DNA of 64,000 bases from Zygaena filipendulae (Eukaryota; Arthropoda; Insecta; Lepidoptera; Zygaenidae): contig OU015668.1 of the NCBI GenBank assembly GCA_907165275.2, positions 9,109,658-9,173,657 on the forward strand, given 5' to 3'. The translations under genes and the position numbers were made by a program. A model generated the notes under the pieces. The model searched no databases. It was not told the DNA's origin and saw only the letters and a program-made list of their open reading frames with translations. Below, one piece after another: positions 9,001 to 20,500 of the stretch (its first letter is position 1; each line of letters starts with the position of its first letter).

Positions 9001-12000
9001 AAGGAAGTGACTTTGTTTTATATTACATGTGTAGTGATTTATCTCTTTTCTCAGCTTGAGCGTTTTTGTTGTAATGTTCAGAGGACGAGCAAGCCAAACA
9101 CCAAGCCAAGCTGTCGAAGCAGCAAGACAGCGTGGACGCGCTGCAGGCTCAGTTAGAGGAGCGCCGAGCCGCCACCGCCAGCGCGGCCGCGACCTGCTCG
9201 CGGAGCAAGGACGTGCTCGCCGGGCTGCTGCAGCACGTCTATACGCTGGCTTTGTGAGTGGATCTCATCTGACCTCCGACTAATTAGATCTTGTGAAATC
9301 GACTTGTTAAACTAGCTCTCCCCGCAGTTTCATCCGTGAGAACAATGAGCAACTGTAAAATGTAGATATCCTATTGTCACTCGGGATACCTACCTAATGT
9401 ACCTACAACCTTGGGGTTTTTTTTAATCTTTACTTAACTAACCGACTCTGAGTACGGCGGTTAGTTTTCTATCAGTAAAATAGGTAATTTTTTTATTTAA
9501 ACCCATGCACTAGTTCCAGAGATAATCGGTTTTTACAATAAAGTTTATGTAGATTTTGATAGTGTAATTTTATTTACATTCAAAAAACAACCTACCGACT
9601 AGTTAAACATTTAGCAAATCACTCAGGCGCGGATCCAGCCCCTAAAAAAGGTTGTGAACACAGTCATCCGATTTGTTTTATTTGCATTTCACAATATCTA
9701 AACTACTAAACCAACTTACAGCTTGAAAGTAGGTAGGTATACATTATGGAGTTCTTAATTGTTTTTTTTTTATTTTACCAATCCATTTGATATAACCATA
9801 GTCTATAAATCTCAATTAGGGTTGTGGGCATGCCCACCGTGCCCATAAGACTGGATCCGCGTTGAAAATCTTTGAATTATAAAAAATCTCGAAATAATAA
9901 TAATAATAATCCACTTCACAACACACAGATCTACTTGATCCCACACTAAGCTATAAGCTTGTGTCGTGGAAACCAAGCAAACGTGGTATATACTACACAT
10001 ATTATTACATATATATTATACTATAGATATATATGTATATACACACCCAGACTGGAAAATGGAACCCTGTGTTCATCACACAAAGTCCACCCCCACCGGG
10101 AATCGAACCCGGAACCTCTTGATTAGCGGGCAGGCAATAGTAGGTTTAGAACAAATATCGCTATCCAGATATGTGTGTCCGCTTAGTCCTCCTAAACTAG
10201 CCAACCGATTTTGATGCGGTTTTCACTATCATTGACGAGAAATAATAAAAAGCTCTGTTCTATTATATAGATCATCGGAGTGCGACTCCCTGCCCATACT
10301 GAGGCTGCTGGGGTCGGCTGTTGACATCAACGTGACAAACGCTCGGCTCTACATCAAGACTTTGGAGAAGAGGATCCTTGAGATCGTTGATGTCATCAAA
10401 GTTGATGAGGTAAGCCAATATTCACTAGACATCATTATAGTACGGACCGCCAAGAGGGGATTTGTGGATTAGCTAAAGCGCGTCAGATGAACATAAGGCC
10501 CACCCCACCTTGCACCATGTTGAGTACCTCCACCAAATATAGGCCCTCTACACTGGTGGGTGCGTCTAGAATAACCGATCAGATTAGTAAAAAAAAATCG
10601 ATAACTCGAAATACTCGAGCGCGTCAGATTAAGATATGGTGGGTTAATTACATAGTGAGAAGTATGTATATGAATAATCTGACCATTTGAACGTGACGTA
10701 AGGGAGTTAGAGGATCACAAACTTGCAAAAAAAAAACGCAACTTCGACATTCTCGAGCGCAGTTGATTTATTTTTTATTTTAAAGTAAATAACTCAAGGA
10801 TAGCGGGAAAAATATAATCTGCCGATTTTCATAAGCCGAAGAAACAAAAATCGTCTTCGAACCGAACGAGCAGCTGCAGTGAAACATGCACCTATTCATA
10901 TCTCTGTCTTTCTTTCCCTTTTACTTTTTCTCTATCTCTCACTCTCTCGCACCGTCCTCACACTACTTTCCGTCGCCATAACGTCATCACAGTATATCAC
11001 GGCGCTAAACGTGTCAAATTATAACTTTTTTTGGTCGGTTAAAATACATATTAAAATAAGTTAAGGTAAGTATTACATCAAACTATAGGTTCACCTATAA
11101 CCTTTCACTTTAATGTAATCATATATATATTATATAATAAAGCTCATCACAAAACAACGCGTTCATGTTATTATATGTAAAACGCTCTGGCTTGTTTGTG
11201 CTTTAAAGTTAGTTTTGTGAATAATATTTTGTGAGCTTTTACATATTTCATAGAAATATAAAGTGTGTTTTTTGTGAACAAGAACTAGCTCATAAAGTTA
11301 TTAAACTTAGGTCAGAAAGAAAAAAAAATCTTAAAAATAAATCATAATTTTTGTTTCTAGCAGTCAGATTAATAATACCCCTCAAAATTATTGTCAGATT
11401 TTAAGCCAACATAACTTGGAGTGCAAGCTGAACCTTCTGTAAAATAATCTGACACGCTCGAGTATTTCAAAATTGAGATTTTTTTTTGCATTTTCAAAAA
11501 TTCGCTACTACCTTGCGTCACCTCCAAATTGGCAGATTTTCGAAGGGGAGCATTTTTAGGGCTCACTTAACATCCCCTTTGAATATCTGACGCGCTGGAG
11601 TAAATGTTTTTTTCTCCACTTTCGGATGGCCACCCCCACCACGCAAATCGGCAGATGAATATATTTTCGATATCAGAGACACCTTGGAGTATCTAAACTA
11701 CAATATCTGACGCGCTCGAGTATTTCCAGTTTAATATTTTTTTTTTACATTTTTGAAAGCCTGTAGAAGCTAAACCCACCGGTGAATGAAAAAATATCAT
11801 ATGACCTTATTTTGTTTATATCTCCTAATCTTCAAAACCCAATAGGTCCCAACGACGCTCGAGTCACTCCCGAATTAGCATCGGTATCTCCCGTACTATT
11901 ACCTTCGTTTGTGACAGCGTTTTTGGTGTAACTGACGTGCTATTTAATTTTTTGTAGCATGTATGTAGGTATCTAGTAGGCACGATTTTGGTTTAGGTAT

Positions 12001-13168
12001 ATTAATGTAATCGAAATACACGTAAAAGCTACTCCGAGAGTTTGGACACTAACCGCCGCACTCAGAGTCGACTTTAATGATTACTTAGTTAAGTATAGAT
12101 TTTTAAAACAAAATTGCCGCAATCAGAGACGTTCAGTAAATTAAAGTTAATTGGCATTTAATGAGATGTAACTGAATTAGTTAAATGCCAATCAACATTA
12201 ATTTATTTAACTTGTTTGATTGCGGCAGTTTTGTTTTAAAAATCTATACTTATAACTAAGTAATCATTAAAGTCGACTCTGAGTGCGGCGGTAATTTTTG
12301 TATCTGTTAGTATAACTAGAAATACAGAATATATGTATAAAGAAGCGACATTCTCCGCCTTCCACCAATCGCATACCGCGCGAAAGTGTCTTGGAAATTC
12401 CGAGGAGATTTTGATACAATATGTAGAATCTACAATCAACTGACAGCTAACAGTTACTGTCAGCTCGCTGTCAAACCTTATGATACCTACGCACACGCGT
12501 ACAACATGCGCACGTAGATACGTACCTATAAAAGCCGGCCGTGTTTACTTGTTGGTAAGTAATAATAATAGTAAGATTGTTTATTGCTATCAGAAAGCGG
12601 TACAAAAAACCTGAAACTTAGCTAATTATAGGCAAAAGGAAGTGATTTAGTAGTTGAATCAGTTCATTTCTGGGCTGGACTGCATAACTGACGCAAATAA
12701 GCAATGATATGTTAACCCACAAAATTAAGTTATTGATTCAAAACGATTTATTGAGAGTTAGGGAATGTTTTTTAATTATGTGTTTACCTTATTACATTGC
12801 TTAAATATGTAACTAAATACTTATTGAACATAAAAAAACGTTGACACAAAATGGCGCTTCTACTTTTAAAACACGATTTACTCAAAATTTCTCCAGTGTG
12901 GGTTAACACACTATTGCTTATCTATCCAACTGTAAGGTGTTGCTGAGTATAACGTGTATGTATGGTGTGCGGTGCGCAGGCGCTGCAGCGCCAGGCGGAG
13001 GGCCGCGAGCGCACGCCGCCGTCGTCGCGGCGCCGGCGCGCGCGCAGGGGCGAGGCGCGCACCCCGCGGGACCGGCGCGCCGCCCCCGCCGCCGCCCCCG
13101 CACCCACACCCGCGCAGCGCGACACCCCGCGCAGCACCGCCGCCCTGGCGCTCGCAGCGCATGCTTGA
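6061..13168 (+). CDS. outer dynein arm docking complex subunit, ODAD1/CCDC114-CCDC63 family (C-terminal 381 aa, 5' exons missing)
   Basis: Coiled-coil protein of the docking complex that attaches outer dynein arms to axonemal doublets in cilia and sperm tails. Exons: 6061-6200, 6599-6773, 7331-7510, 8073-8223, 9082-9253, 10271-10409, 12980-13168; all have GT-AG borders and the phases (2,0,0,1,2,0) close. Family signatures are SQLENRLDTAMKKFN near the first exon, EEENYALFNYINEVNTEL in exon 4 and the C-terminal block ILRLLGSAVDINVTNARLY in exon 6. In family members the part before the first visible exon is about 100-150 residues, so the N-terminal exons should lie left of the window or beyond the errantivirus. 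The last exon is different in kind: extremely GC-rich, coding an Arg/Pro/Ala-rich tail with no coiled coil. In insects with cilia only in sperm and sensilla, testis expression is expected (inference). A candidate AATAAA is at 13507. Confidence 0.87.
8270..8612. repeat. tandem repeat, 73-bp unit, about 4.6 copies
   Basis: In ODAD1 intron 4. TTGGGACCTATTGGCTTTTG recurs at 8291, 8364, 8437, 8510 (variant) and 8584. The unit contains GGAGCCAACGATGCTAAATG. One inverted copy of the same unit is at about 11825-11900 in a later intron of the gene. Confidence 0.9.
9892..10135 (-). mobile_element. tRNA-derived SINE with (ATT)n tail
   Basis: On the minus strand, GGTTCGATTCC at 10099-10109 is a perfect RNA polymerase III B box within CCGGGTTCGATTCCCGG. 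The element ends in (ATT)n at 9892-9910, preceded by TGTGTTGTGAAGTGG. The same 3' end is found at 40641-40698, which confirms it is a dispersed retroposon. The A box is degenerate. It lies in an ODAD1 intron. Confidence 0.75.
12053..12291. mobile_element. palindromic MITE, long inverted arms, TAA target duplication
   Basis: CCGCCGCACTCAGAGTCGAC at the left pairs with GTCGACTCTGAGTGCGGCGG at the right; pairing continues for about 110 bp through AAAATTGCCGCAATCAGA / TTGATTGCGGCAGTTTT. Flanks are TAA (12050-12052) and TAA (12292-12294), the 3-bp TWA duplication typical of PIF/Harbinger. A second copy is at 40607-40883 and a fragment at 9428-9469. Confidence 0.82.
12696..12922. mobile_element. 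MITE with GATAAGCAATA / GTTAACCCAC terminal repeats
   Basis: Left end ATAAGCAATGATATGTTAAC, right end GGGTTAACACACTATTGCTT. Relatives at 23213-23449 and 46710-46844. It ends 57 nt before the last ODAD1 exon. Confidence 0.8.
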
Positions 13169-13234
13169 AACCACGGAACAGAAAATAACAGAAGGACGAA
13201 AGAAAAAAAAAAGAAAGATTTATAAAGATACTTA

Positions 13235-13453
13235 CAGCTGTGCCCCGCGGTTTCACCCGTGGCACAGATAATATAATACCGCGGTAATTCGGAGTTCCCG
13301 CGGGAATTCCGGGATAAAGAGTACCCTATGTCCTTCTCTGTACCCCTGACAACGTGCATGCCAAATTTCATCCAAATACGGTCAGCCGTTTTTGCGTGAT
13401 TGAGATCCGAACATCAAAACATCCACACTTTCACATTTATAATATAAGTAGGA
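13235..13453 (-). mobile_element. Helitron-like non-autonomous element (degenerate 3' CTAG)
   Basis: In minus orientation it starts TCCTACTTATATTATAAATG and ends in a hairpin GGTGAAACCGCGGGGCACAGCT. The internal core TTCCCGCGGGAATTCC is shared by about twenty fragments in this window on both strands (for example 8838, 20014, 22612, 23872, 34931, 35340, 37530, 41540, 45285, 45993, 54440, 54660, 61350). It lies in the likely ODAD1 3' UTR. Confidence 0.7.
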
Positions 13454-13615
13454 TAACTCAAGTTATATACAAAACAACACAGACGAAAATAATTAAAAAG
13501 TAATGAAATAAAACTAAACTCAAGTCATAAATATATGGGCCACCGAGCTTCGCTTGTAGCGCCATCTGTTGTTAAGTAGAAAGCAGCACTTATTTTTTAT
13601 TGTCTAAAAACACGG

Positions 13616-13956
13616 ATATACAACGTGTTAATGAATTAACTGAAAACTAGAATCAAGATTGCTCAGAATCAACTAGCGAATCGATCGCACTATGTTTTAA
13701 TATAGGTTATATTTTTTCATTTTTACTAGCCCATGTCTAAATTATTTATAATACAATATTTGGCGCGTACGCCGCCCGTAGCAAAAAAACCCAACCGAGA
13801 GGCGCGGGTGTAGCGCTTCGAATTTCGTAGATAGGTCACCTCCAAACTAATGTTGAATAACTTTTAAAGTATAAAGTTTTTTTTAACAATATTATCGTTT
13901 ATTTTTTTAATTGGGGTGTTTCAGGTTTTCAGTTAATTCATTAACACGTTGTATAT
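13616..13956. mobile_element. TIR element with perfect 32-bp inverted ends
   Basis: Bases 13616-13647 are the exact reverse complement of 13925-13956 (core ACAACGTGTTAATGAATTAA). A diverged copy with the same interior (GCCCATGTCTAAATTATTTA-type sequence) is at 37801-38175. TA-rich flanks would fit a TA duplication. No transposase frame. Confidence 0.85.
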
Positions 13957-14531
13957 ATAACCACGGAACAGGAAATAACAGATAGAAGAGACATCAACTT
14001 AGTTTAGTATGAAAACATACGACAACCAATGTAGCCGGGTGAGTATCGCACACACAACTAATCATGTCGCACTAAAACATTCATTAACGTAAAGAAATGT
14101 ATTAAACGTTTTATGGTTATGTTTTTATTTAGTCAGTGTTTTCAAAATTCACAGTTTTGGAATACACGATAAATAATAAATGCAATTTAAATTCAAAAAC
14201 TCTTTTATTTCATATCCTTATTAGTTACATATAAATATTTACATTTAAGAGCACTTAGAATGTAATCAAGAGGTAGTAACTTTTGCTCTCCAATTTCGTA
14301 AACGGGGGCGGGATAATACACGTATAGCACACATTTTCACATCATATTATTCACAGTATGTGTGAATGTCCAATTGCTAGCTAACCGACTTCCAAAAAGG
14401 AGGAGGTTGTTCAGCTGTATGTATGTTGATTTTAATGTATTTTACGATTTAGTTGACCTCGACATCAACCAAACAGATAGCTGATGTAAATTTTGTCTAC
14501 TGCCGTCTCAAACGCGCCAAGTCGCCCGCCG

Positions 14532-17500
14532 TCAGTGGGCGATAGGCGCGGCAGGGGGCGTGAGCGTGGGCGCGGGAGGGACCGTGAGCGTGGGCGCGGG
14601 AGGGACCGTGAGCGTGGGCGCGGAAGTGGGCGTGGGCGTGGGCGCGTGCCGCACGGGCAGGCCGCGCGCCACCACGCTGCTGCCGATGGTGACGTAGTGC
14701 GTGGAGCCGCGAGCCCGAGCCACCGCGCGCAGCAGGTCCCGCTCGGGCACAAACTGAGCCTTTTGTTCCACGTCGGTGTCTGAGATAAAAAAAAAACAAG
14801 ACTGAACACAGGATTTATTTAAGTTTTACAAGTTAGTTTCCTGTGAAAATGTGTTGGAATTTGTATATGAGTAAGATTAGTAAGGTAAAAGAAGGTATAA
14901 CAATATGGCAAAATCCTATATCCTTCCTATATAATTCCTATAACATGTAGTTACTAGTAAAATTGACGTTATAATAACAAATAATAATATTGCCTAAGCT
15001 AAGCTATTGAAGATTATGGTTCCTGAACATTCTATTGATGTGCCCCTAGATTTATACAAAAGTGTTTTAAAATTAACAAAAAAATTAAAACCGACTTCCA
15101 AGCACCTAACGGTGTGTTCCGGCAGCCCCACTTGAAAGCCAGTTACCATCCCCATTTCAGGTTGGCAACGCACCTGCAAGCCTTCTGGTGTTGCAGATGT
15201 CTATGGGCGGCGGTAATGACTTACCATCAGGTGTACCACTTGCTCGTTTCCCCCTATGACATAAAAAAAAAAAAAAAAAAAAAAACACAAAACTAAAAAA
15301 CTAAAAATAAAAAGCTAAAAATAACAAAATACCGATTTAATCCAAAAGACAAAAACACACGTAATATTATTATTGGTTTGTGCTACCCCTGATCGGTTTG
15401 AATTCGGTGACAAGCCCGCTGGTGTCTTCCCACTTGGGTTGTTCTGCTCACGAAGAGCTGGTGGCGGGAGTCGACTTAGCCCATCTTCCCCCTCCATATT
15501 TGGTATTTTGTTATTTTTAGCTTTTTATTTTTAGTTTTTTAGTTTTGTGTTTTTGGAAGTCGGTTTTAATTTTTTTGTTAAAATTTTGTTTATTTTTCGC
15601 TTTTAAGTGACTTAGTTCGTAATTTCTCTAAGTTACAATAGCTTAATGTCAACTGCTCATCACCTTTTACAAAATATTGCTTTTCCCGACGCAGGGACGT
15701 TAATTGTTGAGGAGTTCTTCTAGTACATCACCATTAGTTCCACTTCACCATATACATTGTGACGGGCATAAATTGTTTAGAAACCATATTAAAGTTAACG
15801 ATTCGGAACCCGTGAAATACCCATTATTGAGTAGTTCCGATGACCATCTGTGGTCTTCATCATCAGTTCCTCTTCTTCAAATTTTGCTTTCCGAAAGCAA
15901 AGAAACGTTTTACTATAAAAAATACAAAAATCGCTATAAGTGTTCTCGTTATTTTTGAAGAGTTCCCTCGATTACTCCAAGATCCCATCATCAGATCCTG
16001 ACTTGGTGACAATGGAATCAATTTGGGAGTATCCCCTTTCAAACAAAAAAACAATTTTCGAAATCGCTTCAATCGGAACCCGTGAAATACGTATTATTTT
16101 TGAGTTGTTTCGATGACCATCTGTGGTCTTCATCATCAGTTCCACTTCTTCAAATTATGCTTTCCGAAAGCAAATGAACGATTTACTATCAAAAATACCC
16201 AAATCGCTATAGGTGTGCCTATAATTTTTGAAGAGTTCCCTCGATTTCTCCAAGATCCCATCATCAGATCCCGACTTGGTGGCAATAAAAAAAAAAAAAA
16301 ACATACATACAATCGAACATAGAACCTCCTCCTTTTTGGAAGTCGGTTAATAAAGACTACAAGATCACTTGCAACTGATCAATTTCTTTACCTATAACTT
16401 TTGTACAGCTCGTTGGGGCTGCAATAGATTCGAGGCAATGTTTTGTGGTGAGTGGTGACCGATATTCGTTCAATTGGACCCCAGTTATGTCAAAATGTAC
16501 ATACTAACTCGCAAATTATTATAAACATGTACATTTTCACAACACATTGCATTTCGACCAGCGGGACTAAGATGCGCGATGCGATAAAATTTTATCGAGT
16601 CATTTTATCGATTCTAGTCGACAAATCGATACAATACGTCGACGAGAATCGATAAAATGGCTCGATAAAATTTTATCGTGTTGCGCATCTTAGCCCCGCA
16701 GATTTGTTATACCTAACAAAACAGCTTATTCACATTTGACTAAAAAGAGCGAGCGAGCTTTAAAAAATGGGGATGTGGACTATTTTTGAAAATCAAAATT
16801 CTAATTAGTCCGTCCGCGTCAGTTAGAAAATAAAAAAACAATAGACACGTATTTTTTGCTTTTTCAAATAAATTAAAATATACAGAGATAAAACGCATTA
16901 AAATTTAGGGTGAGGGGGTCGGGACGTCACTAACCGCTAAAACCGCCATACAAACTGTCAGAATAGTGACGTCACGCGAAATTTCAACTCAATATATCGC
17001 CGTTATTTTTTGATTAGGTAAAAAAAGAAAAAATACGTGTCCAATATTTTTTAATAATCTACAAGACGGACTAAAAAATGAAAATTAGTCAACATGCCCA
17101 TTAAATCCGGACAGTCGGACCAGAGTGGCCAGACCGATGAGGCTGTGCACCAGCCTGCAGTGTGCACTGACCGAGCACGCCCCGGCTCCACTGCGCCTTG
17201 CCGACGGCGGGCCAGGCGACGCGCGCGGCCGACGGCGCGTACAGCGACACCAGCGTCGTCACCACCTTGTCCACCTCCAGGTCCGTCACCTCCCACAGCA
17301 TGCCAACCACCGAGGGGCTGCGGCACCGACACCGCCAGAACACAAAACGTACAGCGCAACGTGGCAATAATAAGCTTTGTAAAGCATACAGAATGGCAAT
17401 AACAAGCTGACTAAACAAAAGTCAATTTTTTTTTTCAATGTCCACCCCTATATATATGTATACGATGTGGTAAAATTTGCTGCAAATATTTACACGGCTG

Positions 17501-20500
17501 AAAGTATACGTTACAACGAACAGGATAAGCGAAAGAAAAATAAATTTATTGAAAAAACATTACAACTATATTCACAAGGTTACACACAATACACGTAACT
17601 CATTAATACGTATACAAGGCACGCGCCACGCACACAGCGAGCGATGCATCAGCTGGTGGAGCGACGATCGAGGTCATTGATCCTAAGGTACCAGCGCGCA
17701 GCGATATGTATGTAATTGAGTGGCGAGCACCTTTACAGATTGTTTTTATTTTATGAACATGTTTATAATGCTTTCAACCCTGTTAAAATTTGCAGCTGAT
17801 TATGCCACACCTTATATAATAGTATATTATGGCTCTTTTTGAATTCAATATTATATAATTATTATGACAGCACCCATAAAATATGTGTGCGTGTGCGTGT
17901 GCGTGTGCGTGCGTGTGTGTGCGTGTTTCCTCACCAGCCCGCGATGTGCAGGTGGTGGTGCGCGGCGGCGGGCGCGGCGCGCGGCGCGGCGCTGTGCAGG
18001 CGCACCGAGCCGCAGCCCGCCAGCAGCACGACGCCGCGCGCCGCGCCGCCCTCCACGCCCGCGCCGCCCGCCGCGCCGGCGCCCAGCTGGCAGCCGTCGC
18101 CGTGGCCGCAGTATCTGGTGCACAATCAAGGGGAAACGTCGGCAACGAAGTCGGTCACTGGGGTGTAGTAGGCCATCATTGCCATTGGGAAAGCATGCTA
18201 GCATTGCCATTGGGGAAGCATGTCGTTACTGCCACTAGGGGAGCACGCCGGCATTGCCACTGGGGGAGCATGCTGGCATTGCCATTGGGGGAGCATACTA
18301 GCATTGCCATTGTGGGAGCACGCTAGCATTGCCATTGTGGGAGCACGCTAGCATTGCCATTGTGGGAGCACGCTAGCATTGCCATTGTGGGAGCACGCTA
18401 GCATTGCCATTGGGGGAGCATACTAGCATTGCCATTGTGGGAGCACGCTAACATTGCCACTGGGAGTGTGGGAGTGCACACTGACATTACCATTGGGGAA
18501 GCATGTTAGCATTGTTATTGGGGGAGCATGTTAGCATTGCCATTGGGGGAGCACGTCGGCATTGCCATTGGGGGAGCATGCCGGCATTGCCACTGGGGAA
18601 GCATGTTAGCATTGCCATTGGTGAGCTTTAATATAAATATTACATTTTTATAGTATAAAATACATACAAAAATATATCCGCTTCGTTGAGATGTCTCAGA
18701 TATTCCTCAGGCGGCGGGACTTCCCCTATCTGGCCGGTCCAATCGCTGCACCAGTAGCGCACGAACGAAGACATGCGCTTCTCCATGCGGTCCAAGTTTT
18801 TTTCTGTAAGAAAAAGTTAAGAAATTATAAGATTAAATTTCAGGATTTAAAAGATGGCAAAAAAAATCTTTTAAAAGTCAGCGTGTTAATCTTGTTTATT
18901 TTTTACACAAACCTGGATTAATAACATATCGTCCAACATCGGTTTTAGATATGTAGTATCCTTCTTCGATATTTTTTTCATGTATCTTAAACAAGTAGTA
19001 TAAGAAGTGTATATTCTCAATCCTCGTCACGGGATGGTGGCTCAGTATCGGAAGACTCTCCCACGGGAAGGTGTCTAGTCTCTGCGAATTGACACAATAT
19101 ATAATAGGTTAATCGACATGCAAGCAATGTCAATAGGGGAACAGGTTGACACTGTCTTTCGAGGAGTTAGCCAAAGTTGTCGCTTTGAGGATTAGCCCAA
19201 CAATGCCAAAAAGTGAGTACTCGTGTTCTATTACTGAGTGAGAACGCCAACACTGTCATTGATGGGATTAGGCCAACACTGTCTTCGAGGGATTAGGTCG
19301 ACACTGTCTTTGAGGGATTAGGTCGACATGTCTTTGAGGGATTAGGTCGACATGTCTTTGAGGGATTAGGTAAGACACTGACTTTGAGGGATTAGGTCAA
19401 CACTGACACTGAGGGATTAGGTCGACATGTCTTTGAGGGATTAGGTCGACAGTCGACACTGTCTTTGAGGGATTAGACCAAAACTGTCTTTGGATGAGTA
19501 AACCAACACTATTTTTGAATGAATTGGCCAATATTTGACAGCTTCGAGCAAGCAAACGAGAAAACCTAATCGTATAATCACTTACCTCATCAACTATCAA
19601 TATAACGGGATGACGTTTCGCCTTCCTCAAGCACGACCACTCGTCGTCCTCTTTGACTTGGGTTGCCGCTTTCGAAAATGCTCGTATACCATCGACCACC
19701 GTGAACCGGTGTATCGCCTCGAAGCACTTGGACAAACACTTGAAGCACACTTCGGTGAGGAGCGCGAACTCCGTGCTGCAACACCGATCCTCGTAATTCT
19801 GTAGACACCGTCTTGTTTCCTCGATGTCGCCGTGTTCGGTCAGGATTCTTCGGATGGTGTATTTTATTTGATGCGAGTTCAAATCCGGACTGCTTTCGAT
19901 CAAGTTGTACAGTAGGAATTTTTGTTTCGGTGTCAATCTGATAAAACTGAAAAGGAGAATAAAATATATAGGTACCTACGTAGTACAGTTTTCTATCCTA
20001 ATACTAGCTGTTCCTCGCGGTTACTACCGCGATAATTTCGGAGTTCCCGCGGGAATTCCGAATTTCTAACGGTTTGTTCTGGCAGCCTCCCTTGAAAGCC
20101 AGCTCCCAGTCCAGGCTAAGTGCGTTTACAATCTTCGACCACACTCACTTAACACCAGGTGAGCTGTGGTCAAACACTTAGGCTAACCGTGTGGTAAAAG
20201 CATGGAATCAGCTCTCTAATGAAATGATTAACGCACAATCAGTCAATCAATCTAAAAATAGACTGACATTGAATAGCAAGGCATAAATACTACATAGTTA
20301 ATGAACAGGAGAACAGAAAGCAACAATGAACTGAAGCAACACAAGCGTAGATACAGGCGCATCAGCAAAAACTGATAGTCTATAAATCTATCAAATTGAG
20401 GCACACCAGATCTGCCAATTCTAACCGGTTCTCCTGTTGCAGGTCTGCTGGAAGAAATTCCAATTGTATGGAATAAGCATGACCCTTGTACATGTTTACT

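Larger units (their letters stand above)
13169..14531. other. convergent 3' spacer between ODAD1 and separase
   Basis: Holds a Helitron-like copy (13235-13453), an ODAD1 poly(A) candidate (AATAAA 13507-13512), a TIR element (13616-13956) and the separase poly(A) candidate (+ strand TTTATT 14204-14209). No further gene seen. Confidence 0.7.
14383..16350. repeat. repeat cluster bounded by 26-bp inverted repeats, enclosing the separase last exon
   Basis: AACCGACTTCCAAAAAGGAG (14383 on) and its reverse complement CTCCTTTTTGGAAGTCGGTT (ending about 16348) are perfect inverted repeats about 1.97 kb apart. Two more copies of the ACCGACTTCC end are inside (about 15088 and 15556). The segment contains separase exon 13, a foldback element and a 270-bp tandem duplication. 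It may be several copies of one lepidopteran repeat rather than one mobile unit. Confidence 0.6.

Noticed and set aside
10085..10115. tRNA gene suggested by a perfect B box and T-arm
   Set aside because: No cloverleaf: A box and acceptor stem are absent and an (ATT)n tail follows, so it is a SINE.
12911..13371. Several Ala/Arg/Gly-rich ORFs on the minus strand
   Set aside because: Shadows of the very GC-rich ODAD1 last exon on the plus strand.
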